A stretch of 64,000 nt of DNA from Cordylochernes scorpioides (GCA_030710605.1 CP092877.1:2729941-2793940); one strand, 5' to 3'; positions 11,701-26,700 are shown, numbered from the stretch's first letter. Translations and numbers: made by a program. The notes: generated from the letters alone by a model not told the origin.

Positions 11701-14700
11701 TATTTAAAAAGCGACCCGCTCCAAAACAATAGTTACAAAAACGAAAGAGCGAGTGGGGGAGGCATGATGGGGGGGGGGGGGGGGGGGGCAAAGGTGGCGT
11801 GACCGTAGCCAACCAATAGGAGGGCGACATTCCAAAAAAAAAGCAAACGGTGACAGAGAGAGACGACTGATTAGGAAAGACGCTCGTAACTGTATATAGA
11901 ATAATCCAAATTGTGCCTTATCATATAATACAAAGTTCAATTGAAAACATGTCTCTAAAACCTTGTTGCCGGAAAGCATTCTTAAAGCATTGCCTCTTTC
12001 AAATAAAGTTATTAGTATTTCTACATATTCTTAAGTCTAGATTTCATTTTGAACCTGTCATGCAAACCATTGCTCTGGCTTTAAAATCTCTATAGTTCAT
12101 GGCATAAAACGTTTTTTAGCCCAGGCTAAACTAGCTAAATATAAAATAGTTCTAAAAGGGCAGTTAACATGTAGGATTGCAGCAAAGTTGAGGTTGGTTC
12201 CTCGTGGTAACAATTTTTAATAGCCTTCCATTTTATCTCTTAATAGAAAAGTTATACACCCATCCCCCGGTGGCGTGACCGTAGCCAACCAATAGGAGGG
12301 CGACATTGTTGTTGTTGTTTCTTATCCCCTTGTGCAAAGATTACACGAATTCCAGTGGAATGGGGTGTAGGGGTGCAGCTTTCGTTGATCATGGCACCAT
12401 GATCCAGGCACACTTTGGTGAAAGTCTGACTTTGCCTGTAGTTTGAGGCTGTTCCTAACATGGAAGCAGACACCTTTGCTGCCGACTCTAACATGAGTAC
12501 AGACGCAGCTCCTCCATATCCCTGGAGTGGGACCCTTGCTGAGGTCTATCAACTGGGTCAGTTGAAGTCAGGATTTTTAAAGAGGTCTACTCCTCTTCTA
12601 ACAATGCTGCTGTTGGTCCGCGACTGCTTATTCGTCAGAGTTATTCTGCTTGTTTCGCAGCTGGCCTTCATATCTGAAGGTCGTTCCCCTATCCGCCACC
12701 TGGGGATGCGCCCTATAGCAGTCAGCTCTGCCTAGGGTTTGTATTATCATATAATACAAAGTTCAATTGAAAACATGTCTCTAAAACCTTGTTGCCGGAA
12801 AGCATTCTTAAAGCATTGCCTCTTTCAAATAAAGTTATTAGTATTTCTACATATTCTTAAGTCTAGATTTCATTTTGAACCTGTCATGCAAACCATTGCT
12901 GGCTTTAAAATCTCTATAGTTCATGGCATAAAAATATTTTTTGTTGCATCATGGGCCCATTTATTTGAACGTTTTTTAGCCCAGGCTAAACTAGCTAAAT
13001 ATCGCAGCAAAGTTGAGGTTGGTTCCTCGTGGTAACAATTTTTAATAGCCTTCCATTTTATCTCTTTACACTTTACACGGTACTTGTTTTACACGTTTTC
13101 GCTTTTACACGGTTTTCCAAATAAGTTTTTTTTTGTTTTTATCGCACTATACTAAATGCTACTGTGATTGAACACATGCGCTGTGTACACATCTCACGAG
13201 GAATCCCGAGCTTATGTGCTGACTTGCTGCACACGCACACTGTGTCTGTATTTATAATTTTTAAAAATTTTTAATTTTCGATTTACACGTTTTTCTCAGG
13301 AACGTATCTACCGTGTAAATTGGGGGATAGGTGTATTTTCTTATTTTAAAACTATTCTAAAATTTTAGCTGTATTGTTTCACTTTGAAAAGTTTCGAAAT
13401 TGGCCTTTTTTTTAATAATAGCTTTTAGAATACAGTTAAACCTGTCTATAGTGCCTCCTCTGAATAGCACCATCCTCTCTATAGCGCCCGATTTTAAATA
13501 GGTAGTACGATGCGATTTATATTAAAAGTGACCTGTCTGTAGCACCCCCTCTCTATAGCACCCTATTTTGGTGAGTCCCAAGAGAGGGCACTATAGACAG
13601 GTTTAACTGTACCTTTATTTTAAATGGATTTTATTATTTTGAGATTTAAAATTGGTTCATTTTAGGGGTAGTTTGTTATTTTAAAAATTGCAAAGTTCGT
13701 TATAGTGATGGCTTTTCAATGGAATGGAATTGAAATTACCTTTGTTTCATTATAAGTAAAGGTTCGCTATATAACAGGTTCATATTAGCAGGGTTTTACT
13801 GTATATATTTGTACATGGTTATATAGGCTGTGATAACACAGGTCTACAAATTTAAAAAAGTTTTTGATGTTTGAGCATTTATGCTTTTTGGGTAATCCAA
13901 TAGCGCTGATTCCGAATCTGCTCTTAGTTTTTCTGTATGTCATCAAAATCTCTAGATAATGACCATAAAGTGTATTTCACCAAAATAATATTTTCATAAA
14001 AAAACTGCCAAGTCATCATGATTGCTTCATAAAATTTTTACAATCATCACATCTCAAAGTTCTTCTAAAACATACGCCATTAACTTCATATTAAATAAAA
14101 TTTTAACAATTAAAATGAATAAATCACTTCCAAACATTATACCATCACTTCTAATTTAAAATTGTCAAAAATAAATAAGTTTTTAAATTTTTAGTGAAAA
14201 TATATTTTATTCACACAGATTTAATAAAAATGATTATTTCAAGCGTCATTCATTTAAAAGCAATGCCATCAACTTTATGAAAATAAAATTTCAACACATT
14301 AATAAATTCACTTCCAGACATGGTTTCCAAAAGAAGATCCTGCAAAAACGACCCAAATATTTTCAGTAATATATGTAGCGAATATACTGTAAAAGCGCAA
14401 AGAAATACAATAACAGACTTTGTAAAGCGGGCGTATTTCACATATTTCGGAATAAAATGAGGAGACCAGGACAAGACCTGGGCTCCACATAAGGTATGCA
14501 AAACGTGTGTCGAAACACTGCGCCTGTGGTCAAAGGGGGAAAGGCAACTGACATTTGAGATCCCTATGGTTTGGCGAGAGCCAAAAAATCATGACAATGA
14601 TTGTTACTTTTGAGTACAAGACTTGAAACACTTTAACAGGAATGGTTAAAAAAGCTTATATACAAAGACCTATATTCAGCTAAACTTCCAATACCACACA

Positions 14701-17700
14701 GCCCAAATAGTCCCCTCTCAGTTATTTCATCCAGTGCTAATAATCCTCTTTATGATGAATCAGAAGACACCACACAAAAAGATATCGAACTGGATGATTC
14801 TGATAGTGAGAACTATGGAGAACAAGAATGTCCAAAACGTTTTTTCACAGCCAAAACTGAATGATTTGACACGTGACCTGAGATTTTCAAAGTAAGATGC
14901 GGAACTGCTTGCTAGATTAAAAGATTAAAAGAAATGAGCCAACTCGAAGACGATGTCAACGTAACATTTTATCGGACAAGAGAAAGTTCGTTCCTTCCTT
15001 CCTATCAGCAGGATGCAAATCTGGTTTACTGCACTAATGTAAATGTGTTACTACACCTTTTAAAACTAGACAAATACCGTCCTGAAGATTGGCGTCTATT
15101 TATCGATGGTTCGGTGCGTAGGAGGAGAATGTTGAAAATATAAAAACCATCTTGAATAAAATCAAATACAATGAGAATAATTGGTTTATTTGCATTGATT
15201 TAAAAATGGTTAACTTTTTACTGGGATTTCAAAGCGGATACACCAAGTATCCTTGTTTTTTTATGCATGTGGGATAGCAGGGCAAATACATTGGAAAAAA
15301 AACAAATGGCCTCTTCGAGATGAACTTACAGTAGTAAAAGTTAATGTGATTAGCAAACCTTTGGTGTCTCGGGAAAAAAACATTCTACCACCATTGCATA
15401 TAAAGCTAGGTTTATGTAAGCAGTTTGTAAAGGCTCTAGATAAAGATGGAGAATGCTTCAAATATATATGTCATTTTTTTACAGATATTAGCCTAGAAAA
15501 GATAAAAGCAGGAGTTTTTGACGGACCTCAAATCAAGAGGCTCCTGAATGACAAAATTTTCTGATAACCATGACTGGAATTGAAGAAGCAGCATGGTCAG
15601 GCTTTAAGGCTGTGGTACATGGATTTTTAGGTAATAGAAGATACAATAATTACAAAGAGCTTGTCCAAAATATGCTTAAAAGCTATGAAGTTTTGGGTGT
15701 AAATATGAGTATTAAGGTTCACTACTTACATAGTCACCTGAAAAATTCCCCGATAATCTCGGTGCATATAGTAATAAACAAGGCGAGTGATTCCATCAGG
15801 ACATGAAAGTGATGGAAGATAGATATCAAGGTGACTGGGACTGCCACATGATGGCAGATTACTGCTGTCCTGCGACCTGCCGGAATACACTTATAAGAGA
15901 AAATCAAAAAGGTTGAAATTCATGAAGGATATCTATAACATTTTACATTTTTTTGTATAGATTCGGTTTTCTTATACTACAGTAAATAAAGTACTTTTTG
16001 GTATGACGTTCTCAGTTTTTATTTGCGTTCTCAATGTGTTTTTCGTACCGCTTATATGGACTGATGTATCACATTGTGGCCTACATATGTATATGTTAAA
16101 TATCTAAAAATTGATGAGATACATAAAAACTAACATCATATTCGTGATCAGCACCTCAAATTAAGTCAGTAACTGATGCATTATCAAAAACATATTTTTC
16201 AGTGTAGACCAGTGTAATCATGGTGGGTAGGTATTTTAGACTGCTTATACTCTGAGTGTACTTGATATGTGTGGATTTTCTGACCTAATCTTGTTGGCAG
16301 GTATGAAGAGAGTCTTAGAGAGCAGGAAGCAGGAGAGGAGAAGGTGGAAGATGTGACAGAAGGGACGGTTGGAGAAGAAGGAAATGTTGGAGATGAAGAA
16401 GAAAGTGATGTTGGAGCCGCGGAAGAAGGAGATGTTGGATCTGAGGAAGAAGATGTTGGATCTGAGGAAGAAGAAGTGGCTGATAGTGACTCTGACCTTG
16501 AAGACCAGCTGTACCTGGGAGAAGGCGTCCAGGAGACCCTCCTGCTATCCTGGTGTGAGGTAAGTTGGCTCCAGCTCTCAGTGCTGCGATGGTCTCACTT
16601 CTTTGCAGGCTTTCTTCCTCTCCTTTGGTCTGGGCTGCCTCCACATCCTGGATGACACTGGCAAGGTAACTCCCTCACTCCCCATGTACCTATTAGTGCA
16701 CCTATTATAGCATTAGAGTCCAATAGTAGTACCAACCCAGGTTCTGGAGTGTATTCATAGATCACCAACTACCCGGGCTGTCCTGTAGTTTAATAGTGTG
16801 TATTGGTAGCCTTAGTGAACCAGTTCACCAAGTGTTTCCAGGCTAGTTTGTTTCTTGGTAGATTCAATAGTGCAGTGTTATTGAATGAGGGCAGTCCAAG
16901 AAGTGTAGCCGTCTGGAATCACTGTAGTTGAAATGCTGGGCAGCTGAAGAGCACATGCTCTACAGTTTTTTCTTCAACTTGTCAGTGTGGACATGTTGGA
17001 TCAGGGACTTGTTTAATTCTGGCCTGTGACCATCTAAAGATTATCAAATTAATCTACAAAAACAAAGAGGCAACTCTAGATGTTTCTGAATCATACAGAG
17101 CATCAGATCAATAAAAATAAATAACGTAGTGATAAATAAATTAAAGGTTACAATATTAACCAAAACTATTTATATAAATTTGTTTATAACTTTAACTTAA
17201 AAATTGATAACAATTATTTATACTTTGTAACAACACTTGGCTTCAGGTTGGTTTAAATATTTGTTTTAATTAAACCTAAAACATGTTGAAACTTCTAATT
17301 ATAAACACTTAGAAAGTTTGTGGTAAACTTGGCCAGTGAACCGGCCTGCTGCACAAACAGTAGCTGAGGATAAATTCACAGCACATGTGTCACCTAAAGG
17401 TTGCTAGAAAACAGAAAGAAAGCCAAACAGAGGAAGATTCCCCATATGTACCCACACATTAAGGCATCTATTATATCCATGACTAAGTGTAATAGCACTT
17501 TGAAATAATAAAAGTGAATATGTGCATGTATTAATGCTTAACCCACAACTGTGAAGTTACCTTCTCCGCATCAACTCTCTGTTGCGCAGGTTGATCATAT
17601 GCTAGTGATTCTAACTAAATCTCTACAAACCCTTGTAAATGGTGTTGCAAGCCACTCAACAACTGTGCGCAGGAGCTGGAACTCCAGCAGCTCTGGGAGA

Positions 17701-20700
17701 CATTCTGCCACTCGGAGCCCCGGTTTCCCCTCAAGTACGCTGTGTACCACCACTTCCGTACCAAAAAGTGGGTGGTACGGACTGGGGTCAAGTTTGGAGC
17801 AGACTTCGGTAACTTCTTCTTTATGTTATTTTATATTATGGGATGTTTCCAGAGTGGAGTTTCTGTTAGTCTGTGTTGTGGGAAGTTGTAGCAAGTTGCT
17901 AATTGCAATCAAACAAACCTTACTATAACAACCACACTTGGGAACAAGATTTTATGTTGCTATTACCATTAAGCACTTGGGGACTTAACAGGACCTTACA
18001 ATGTAAATGTTTTATGATTAACTCTTTTAGCCATGAAAAGCGTAAGTTGCTATTTTCAAAATTAAAAGTAATTAAACAATTTTTCTTAATCCCCCAATCA
18101 GCCTATTTACTTTAACTCACTATAATTCAACACAGACTTTAATTCAACCACAAATTATGATCTCTTTGGGGGGTAGGGGGGGTTGAATTAAAGAAATTAG
18201 ACTAGTTGATTCTAGGAAATTGTCACAACTTCGCTTGAATATGTGGTTAAATCTATGGCAGAATGACAGATACCTCTTACAGACTTAACTCTAAGGTTTC
18301 AAAGTTTTATCCTGATAGGTTAAATATTTTCAGAACATATAAGGAACAAGATACAAGAAAAAAGGACAAATTCAAATAAATTAAAAGTGTGTGACATTTC
18401 GGTAACAGCGTTGTTATCATCATCATAAAAAAGAATACATTGTCCAATGATGGTAACAACGCTGTTACTGTTACATCACACACTATTAATTTATTTGGGT
18501 TAGGTCTTATTTTCTTGTAGCTATAATCCAAATTGTGCTTTATCATATAAGAAACAAATGAATGCAAATCCATATACATACCCACAAACTCTTTTTTACT
18601 GTAGAACCTCGTTATAACAGAAACTTGGTCATAAAAAGATAGAATCAAGTGAAGTTCGTACTGTGATGTGGAAGACTTACTACAGTATGTAGATAACCAG
18701 CCAAGGGAACACAAACAAATGTTAAGAACAGAATTGTCATATGGGTGTGTAGTATGAGTCAGGCCCTCCCATTAATTTTTCCATTGCAGTAAGGGCAGTA
18801 GAAATTGTTTAATTTCAAAAAGAATCTTACGCCTTTAAAATAGTTTCGAATTTTTATATGGATGTGTGTCCAGTGCTATACTCAGACCTCCCCCAGGTGG
18901 TCCATGCCAGCTATACCCTGCTGGTGACACCGAACCCCACCTCCTGGCTGGACCTGTCTTCTCTTCAGAGAGTCTCTGTCGGAGCTGGCAAGGTCCTTCA
19001 ACCTATTCCTACCATGATAAATTAATAAATTTAGAATTAATAACTAAAGATTAAATAAATAACTACAGTAGAACCTCCCTGTAAAGGACACCTAATTACA
19101 GAGCTAAAGTGTCCTTTAGGAAGAGGTGTCCTCTTACCAGAGAGTTGCTAAATAGTAAAAATGGTAAATTTGCAAATGTAAACTGTCCTTTATAGGAAGA
19201 TGTCCTCTAGCACAAGTGTCCTATCATGGAGGTTCTACTGTAATTAATTATTAAAAATTTGTTTTAATAAATCTTTTATTAAAATGTACTAAAAAGGAGA
19301 AAAATAAATATTTCAGCTACTGCCATTGAATTTATATGAGTAAAAATACAAGAGAGCTGTGGGAGACATACATTTCAAACTTAATATGATTCCATATGAA
19401 ATATTCAACCTTCTTACTCATTATACTCATCCCCTGCCGCTTCTATTTTCACTCATATAAACCTAATTGTTCAATAGCAGTAGCTGAAATATTTATTCTC
19501 CTTTTTACTGTATATATTTTAATAAAAGTTTTAAAACTATTTAGTTAGTGATGTCTTGTTATAAAGAGTGAGTATTTTCGTTAAATTTGGAAACCATTTG
19601 CAATATTTTTTTCATTAAAAATAAATTCAACAAATGTTAAATTCCTTTAATTCAACAGCCCAAGGGATTAGAATCTTTTGTTCAGAGTCGGTGTTGTATT
19701 ATAGTCTGTTTAAGAGGTTATACAGTAGAGAATCTCCCTGTAAAGGACACCTAATTGTAGAGTCAGTGTCCTTTAGAGAGAGGTGTCCTCTTTCCGGAGA
19801 GTTGCTAAATAGTAAAAATGGTAATTTTTGATGATGAAAACCTTCTTTTGTAGAGGGGTGTCCTCTAGCACGAGTGTCCTCTCATGGAGGTTCTACTGTA
19901 CTCTATTCTAATAATTATTAAGTGCAATGCAAAATACATATATATATAACATGTGGCAAAAATAGGCTAGGGTGTAAACAACCAATATTGCCAAATTCAT
20001 TGTTTTCAATTGCTATCTGTGAGCTGAAGCTTGCACAAAGTGTTGCTATTTTGAAAATTGCTTAAGTTAAAAGTTTCAAGTTCATTATATTTAATAAGAA
20101 TTTATGATTTTTGAGCCTAAATTATGTTTGTTATAAGGACAGTTCATTATTAAAAACATAAAGTTTGTTATAATCATAATATTTTTCAATGGAATGGAAA
20201 AAAATTAGGGATTATCTTATTTTTTTTTATAAGAGAAGGTTCCCATTATCCGCTGTTGTTTCTTATCCCCTTGTGTAAAGATTACACAAATTCCATGAGT
20301 TCATGCTCCTCAAGCTGTTTTATATAAGCAGCAGCTGCTCCCGAAGGTCCTGTTTAGTGCATCTAATCCGTGGATAGTTCTAGCGAAGTTTTACTGTATA
20401 AGTAATATGTGTGGTTAAAAGTTAACAAACCAATTACAGTATAACTTCCTAATTCAACACTTTAATTCAACCAATTTTTCAAATTCAAACCATTTCCCTT
20501 TCAAATCACCATCTTTAATTTAACTGACTCTAATTCAATCCAAAGGTGTCAACAGATTTATTAATTGTAATGTTATTGTGTGTTACCACACATGTACTGA
20601 ATTCTGCTATTTTTCAAATCTCATTCAACTGATTTACTTTCCTCTAACCAGCTATAGTTCAACACAGACTTTAACTCAGCGCCCCTGTGTGTGTCGACAT

Positions 20701-23700
20701 CTAAATTCCAGATTCCTTGGGGTATTGAATTAAAGAAGTTGGACTGTATAAGTGAACTATGTGTTAATTCTCACTGTAAAATTTAAAAAGTAAACAATGA
20801 CAAAAATAGATAAGGCACAATTTGGATTATAGATTATAAACACAAGGTAATAAGACCAAATCCAAATAAATAAAGAGTGTGTGACGTTTCGGTAACAGCA
20901 TTGTTACCGAAACGTCACATACTATTTATTTATTTGGATTTGGTCTTATTACCTTGTGTTTAATGCCAAAAATAGATGAGCTATGTGTCAGGACAGTAAC
21001 TTTGCCCCATCACTGTAGTAGGCTATTGCCAAAATGTCGCATATAATTAACTTATTTGAGTGTCTCAACTTTATTTTCATTTGTAATTTCAAATTGTGCA
21101 TGTTCTCAACATGTGATTCAAACCCTCAGTATAAAGTGGTCTGACTGAAGTGGGAGTTAACGGATGATGATGGTGTGTGTAGGATCTCATCCTTGCTCTG
21201 GTCACTGCCCCAGGGGACCTCTCCTCCCCCAGCTGCCTCCCCCACATCTCCATCCAGGTAACTACTGCCCGTGGATCTGTTACTCCACAACACTTAAACA
21301 ATGATGTATCATGACAAAGTGGCCTATCTCTAATGCAAAATTTACCTTCTGAATTTTACACTTACTGTGTTTTCATACACCCTAGTCTCATTCTTTAAAA
21401 AAAAAATTTATTATCCCTAGTACACGTGGTATAGACCATGATAATCATGGTGGGTAGAAGTTGACAACTACTTTTACTGTAAGTGCACCACATGTCTACA
21501 CATGTGAAAAGCAGTTCGACATTTGCACTTACAAATATGCCAGAGCCCCATTTGATTACTTGCACTTGCTGGTGGGGTTGGACTTTTGCAAGAATTGGGG
21601 GCCATTGGAGCATTTTTTTTAAATCAGAAAAAAGTGCCAATGTGGGATTCGATCCCGGGTCGTAGCGGTCGAAAACCAACGGTTTAGACCATCCTTCTAC
21701 TGACTGGAGGGTTAATTGTAATGTTTTGTGTATTACCACACACATGTACTGAATTCTGATATTTTTCAAATCTCATTCACCTGATTTACTTTCATCTAAG
21801 TTCTACTTGATCTCAGTGGTATTACTGCTTCTTACTAGCCGAATGACCGGGCAACGCCCGTGTTTTAATTTAGACACGTGGACCTGTTGGATCATTAACG
21901 CCCGTGTTTTACCCAATTGAATGTTTTTATTCAAATACTATTTGTTACAATTATAAATTGGCGCCTTAAATAAATGCATATATTAGTTAATAACTATAGC
22001 CTATGTGCTTTATCTGTCTATGTACTGTTGGCTTCCGTAGGTGTCTCTTACAGGGAAAAAGAAAGAGAGGATTCCATTTAGTTATTAACTAATATATGCA
22101 TTTATTTAAGGAGTGACCCGCTCCAACACAATAGTTACAAAAACCAAAAAGCGAGTGGGGGGGGGGGCAAAGTCAAAAACAAAGTGTCTCGCGCAGTGGC
22201 GGTGCCATCGTAGCGAACCAATAGGAGAGCGCCATTCCAAAAAAAAAAGCAGTGACAGAGATGAAGAACGCATGACGCTCGTAACTGTATATAGAATATT
22301 CAGGTTGTGAGACAAAATAGATTCAAAAATTGTCTTCCTAAGGCCAAATTTCTATATTTAACATAGTAATTACATGGATAAAGCCCATGTTTTGCACTAG
22401 TGCATTTTTACCCGAGTGCACATAGAATATCGAACTATATTTTGCTTAGTAAATTAAATATAATTGCCATCTATCGTTAAAACTTTACACAAATAAATTT
22501 ACTGGCAATGCGTTTCTTTTAAATATCATATCATCAAATATTATCTCTACAGACCTTACTGCAATGATATGAGTTATTGAATGAGATGATGAGCCAAGCC
22601 CTCTCATTCAATAACTCATATCATTGCAGTAAGGTCTGTAGAGATAATATTTGATGATACGATATTTAAAAGAAACGCATTGCCAGTAAATTTATTTGTG
22701 TAAAGTTTTATATTTTGCTTAATAAAATTTAATTTCACATTATTACACTGGCCAGCAACAAACAAATTGGCTACCAAAGTTACAGCTGTTCTAGGATTTT
22801 CAGGTGTGCTGATTCCTTCAAACCTTTTCTTTTCTGAGCTGCAGTTTTCAAGGTGCAGTGTTGCCAACTTATATGTTGAAGAGGTTTTATTGGTCATGTT
22901 TCTATTCCACAGAGTTCAACTCTAGTTGGAAATCAACCACAGCGTGGAGGAAGAAACCATTGTGGCAGCGGCACAGATAGTTGCATCGTACTCTAATGTT
23001 CTTTGTCTGATATGAACTGAAAGGAATACAGTATAAGAGACTTGCCTACAACCTCCGCCGTCAAAAGAATCCTTCACATTGTGGATGTTATTCTTGTGAA
23101 GTGTCCACACACATCATGGGCAGCTGTAAGCTGATCTGCCAACACTTCCACTGAGCAATCTGCTCCGTAAAGTCCAACCTGGCCTGGCTAACTTCAGCGC
23201 AACTCCTCTTTCAATTAGTTTTTAAATAAAAAAATTGAATGACTTCACACTATAAGAGCAATAAATGAGTCTATTCAGGCACAATGATGAAATAGAAAAG
23301 TTATTTTATTTTGGGGCAATGTATCAAGGCACATAGGACTGGGGTTGAAGATATCAAATTTCTATATTTGCCATCCAATACTACAAGTATTTGATCAAAG
23401 TATCCTTCTATATTTTAAGAGAATTAAAATAGATGCAGATTATAATTTATACAAATATTCCCTTTAGCTGCTTAAAATAAACTCTTTTAGTAATTTTTCA
23501 ATAGCCTTATATAAATTTTAGGTTTATTTTATAAAATTGATTCATGTTGGCCCTGACTTCTCCCGCAGGATTTGATTTAAAATTCACCTGATATAAATTT
23601 GATATATAGTAGCAGACGAATCACCAGTGCAATGTCAAAGGTTTCACTTAGTGGATTTTTGCCAGAGTGTTACATTATTTTAATGAAGCATAGTTGGTAT

Positions 23701-26700
23701 ATGTGCAAACATGCTACTAAGGCATTGGGACATTTTCTTCAGACTAATTGGATGGAAAGACAAATATGTTATTTAGATATAGATAAAATTAGGTACAGTA
23801 GAACCTCTCTTTAGCGGACACCTCTCCACAAAGGACAGTTTTCATTTGCAAAATTACCATTTTTACAATTTAGCAACTCTCTGGTAAGAGGACACCTCTC
23901 CCTAAAGGACACTCTGGCTCTGCAATTAGATGTCCTTTACAGGGGGGTTCTACTGTAGTTATTCAAATCTCCAATTATTATTATTAACATTTATAAGCCT
24001 TTTGGAAATTTTTTTTTCACCAATTGATCCTTCAAAATTACTGTTGGAATAATCAATTTCAACATTCTACTCTTCTTTTATTTGTTTTTGACCAGTTGAC
24101 CGCCATGTATATAAATTATTTCTACCATTGTCGTGGAGGAGTATGTAAAGCAAGCTGTGTGTGTGCTTTAACTTTATGTAAAATTAGAGCATAACTTAAT
24201 AAAACTTTCTATCTTTAAAGCCGATTCCCGGCCTTCTCCTTCCTATTTTTTCAACAGGTTATGGGCCCAGGACTGATTGCCTAAGAAATTAAGAATCAAG
24301 CATGTCCAGTCTATATCAAATTGAGAAGTTGAATAAGCAAAACTTTGAGACATGGAGGCTTCAAATGCAAATGATTCTTATTCACTCTGATCTGTGGAAT
24401 TATGTTAATGAAGCCAATATCAAACCTGAACCCGGTAGCCAAGAGTTTTCTAATTGGCAAAATAAGGATCAGAAGGCTCTAGCTACAATTGTATTGAGCT
24501 TGAATCCATCAGAACTAATACATGTTAAGAACTGCAAGACTGCCGAGGAGGCCTGGAAAAAGATAGAAGAAGTTTATCGACCAAAAGGACCTGCGACGAG
24601 AGTTTCCCTGACCAAAAGGCTAATACAGATGAAAATGAGGCCTAATGATGATTTGAAAGATTACCTGAGTAAATTTACTTCATTAGTGGACAATCTAGGT
24701 GAAATTGGGGCTCAAGTACCCGAAGACTTTTTAGTTATACTCTTGTTGTGTAGTCTTCCAGAATCGTACGAAGGATTCAGAACTGCAATAGAAACCAGAG
24801 ATGAGCTCCCAAAACTTGAAACTTTAAAGGTGAAGATTATAGAAGAAGATCAAAGACAACGTGAAATGGAGGGAACTTCGTCTGGAGAACAAAATGCCAT
24901 TTTTGGAAATCCAGAAAGAAAAACTACTAATTCCACTAAACCACCAAATCGGAAGGAGTTCAAATTTAACTGCTATTACTGTGGCAAGAAAGGCCACAAA
25001 GCGGCTGACTGCTGGTCAAAAAGGAACTCTAAAAGAAACAATAAGCGAATGGCTGCTTCTCTAGGAATTAGAGATGAAAATATTCTTGAGGTTGACGAGT
25101 GGTGCCTGAATAGCGGTGCAACTGCACACATGTGCTGCTTAAGAACAGCATTTTCAAATTTAAGAGAAACAGAGCCAATAGCCGTTAAATTAGCGAACGA
25201 CCAAAGCATAGAAGCTTTGGGTACAGGAACGGTAGAAATGTAGGTTTTCGAACATGGTGAACCATTTTATTAAAATTAAAAAATGTGTTGTTTGTCCCAG
25301 GACTGAAGGGAAATTTGATTTCAGTCAGCACCTGCACAGAAAAATCATTCTTTGTAAAATTTATGAGAGGAAAAGCGGAAATTGTGAATCCATTGAGGAA
25401 AATTTGCATAGAAGCTTACAAAAGAAACGGACTTTACATATTGCGTCAAACTAAATATGCAAAAACACAATTTACCGGAATGTGTATAGACAGAAATAGC
25501 AGTGAAATTTGGCATAATAGATTTGGTCATCTTAATTTTGATGACCTTAAGAAATTGCAGAGAGAGAATTTAGTCAATGGATTACCCAAGGGTGAATTTA
25601 AAAGTATAACAAGTTGTGAAACTTGTATTAGGGGTAAGCAGACTCGATTACCATTCCCAGAAGTCTCTCTGACAAAGTCAACAGAGCCACTGCAACTTAT
25701 TCACTCTGACATATGTGGACCGATGAGAACAAAGTCATATGGCGGTGCATTGTACTTCGCAACTTTCATTGACGATTTCTCACGAATGATATTCACTTTT
25801 GTTATGAAACGAAAAAATGAAGTTTTCAAAGGATTTAAAGTCTTTAAAAGATTTGCTGAGAAACAAACTGGCAAGAAAATTAAAGCAATCAGAAGTGACA
25901 ATGCCGCAGAGTATTTGAGTTCAGATTTTAAAGAATATTTATTGGAGGAAGGAATTAGACATCAGCTCTCAGTTGACTATTCTCCGCAACAAAATGGAGT
26001 TGCTGAAAGAGCGAACAGAACTCTGGTAGAAATGACTAGATGTTTCATAATTCAAGCGAACCTCCCAGATCCACTTTGGGCTGAACTTGTGCATACATCT
26101 ACATACATTAGAAACAGATGCCCAAGAACAAATGAAAGTCGAACTCCGTATGAAATATTTACAGGAAGAAAACCAACCGTTTCTCATTTAAGAATGATTG
26201 GATGTAAATGTTTCGCTGTTGACAACCGTCCGAAAAGAGGAAAATTCGCTCCTCGTAGTGAAGAATACCGACTGGTTGGCTATTCTCCCGAATCAAAGGC
26301 GTACAGATTATGGAAGCCTGGAACAAACATGATGATAAAAAGTCGAGATGTACGTTTCCTCGAATCTGAAAACTCTACCTTAAGGAATGACGTGGTGCAA
26401 ATTGAAGCTATACCACAGAAAAAGGAAGATACATCATTGGAGGAGGAAAGTCTTCAGGATGATGAAAACACTTTGCCCGGAACTGATTCGGAGTTTTTAG
26501 GCGAACCATCAGAAACAATGGAAGTCATCTCGCAGAGAGGAAGAGGAAGACCAAGGTATATTAGAACGGGAAAACCTGGCCGACCAAGAAAGGAATATCC
26601 TACGGCAAATTTATCCACGCAAGAATTTTCAGAAGTGAAGTACTCCCCAGATCCAAAAGACGCAGAGGAAGCGCTGTCTGGAAAAGATTCTTATTTTTGG

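Noticed and set aside
16315..16644. Minus-strand frame of 109 codons
   Set aside because: Antisense shadow of the repetitive acidic exon 3 of TSEN2.
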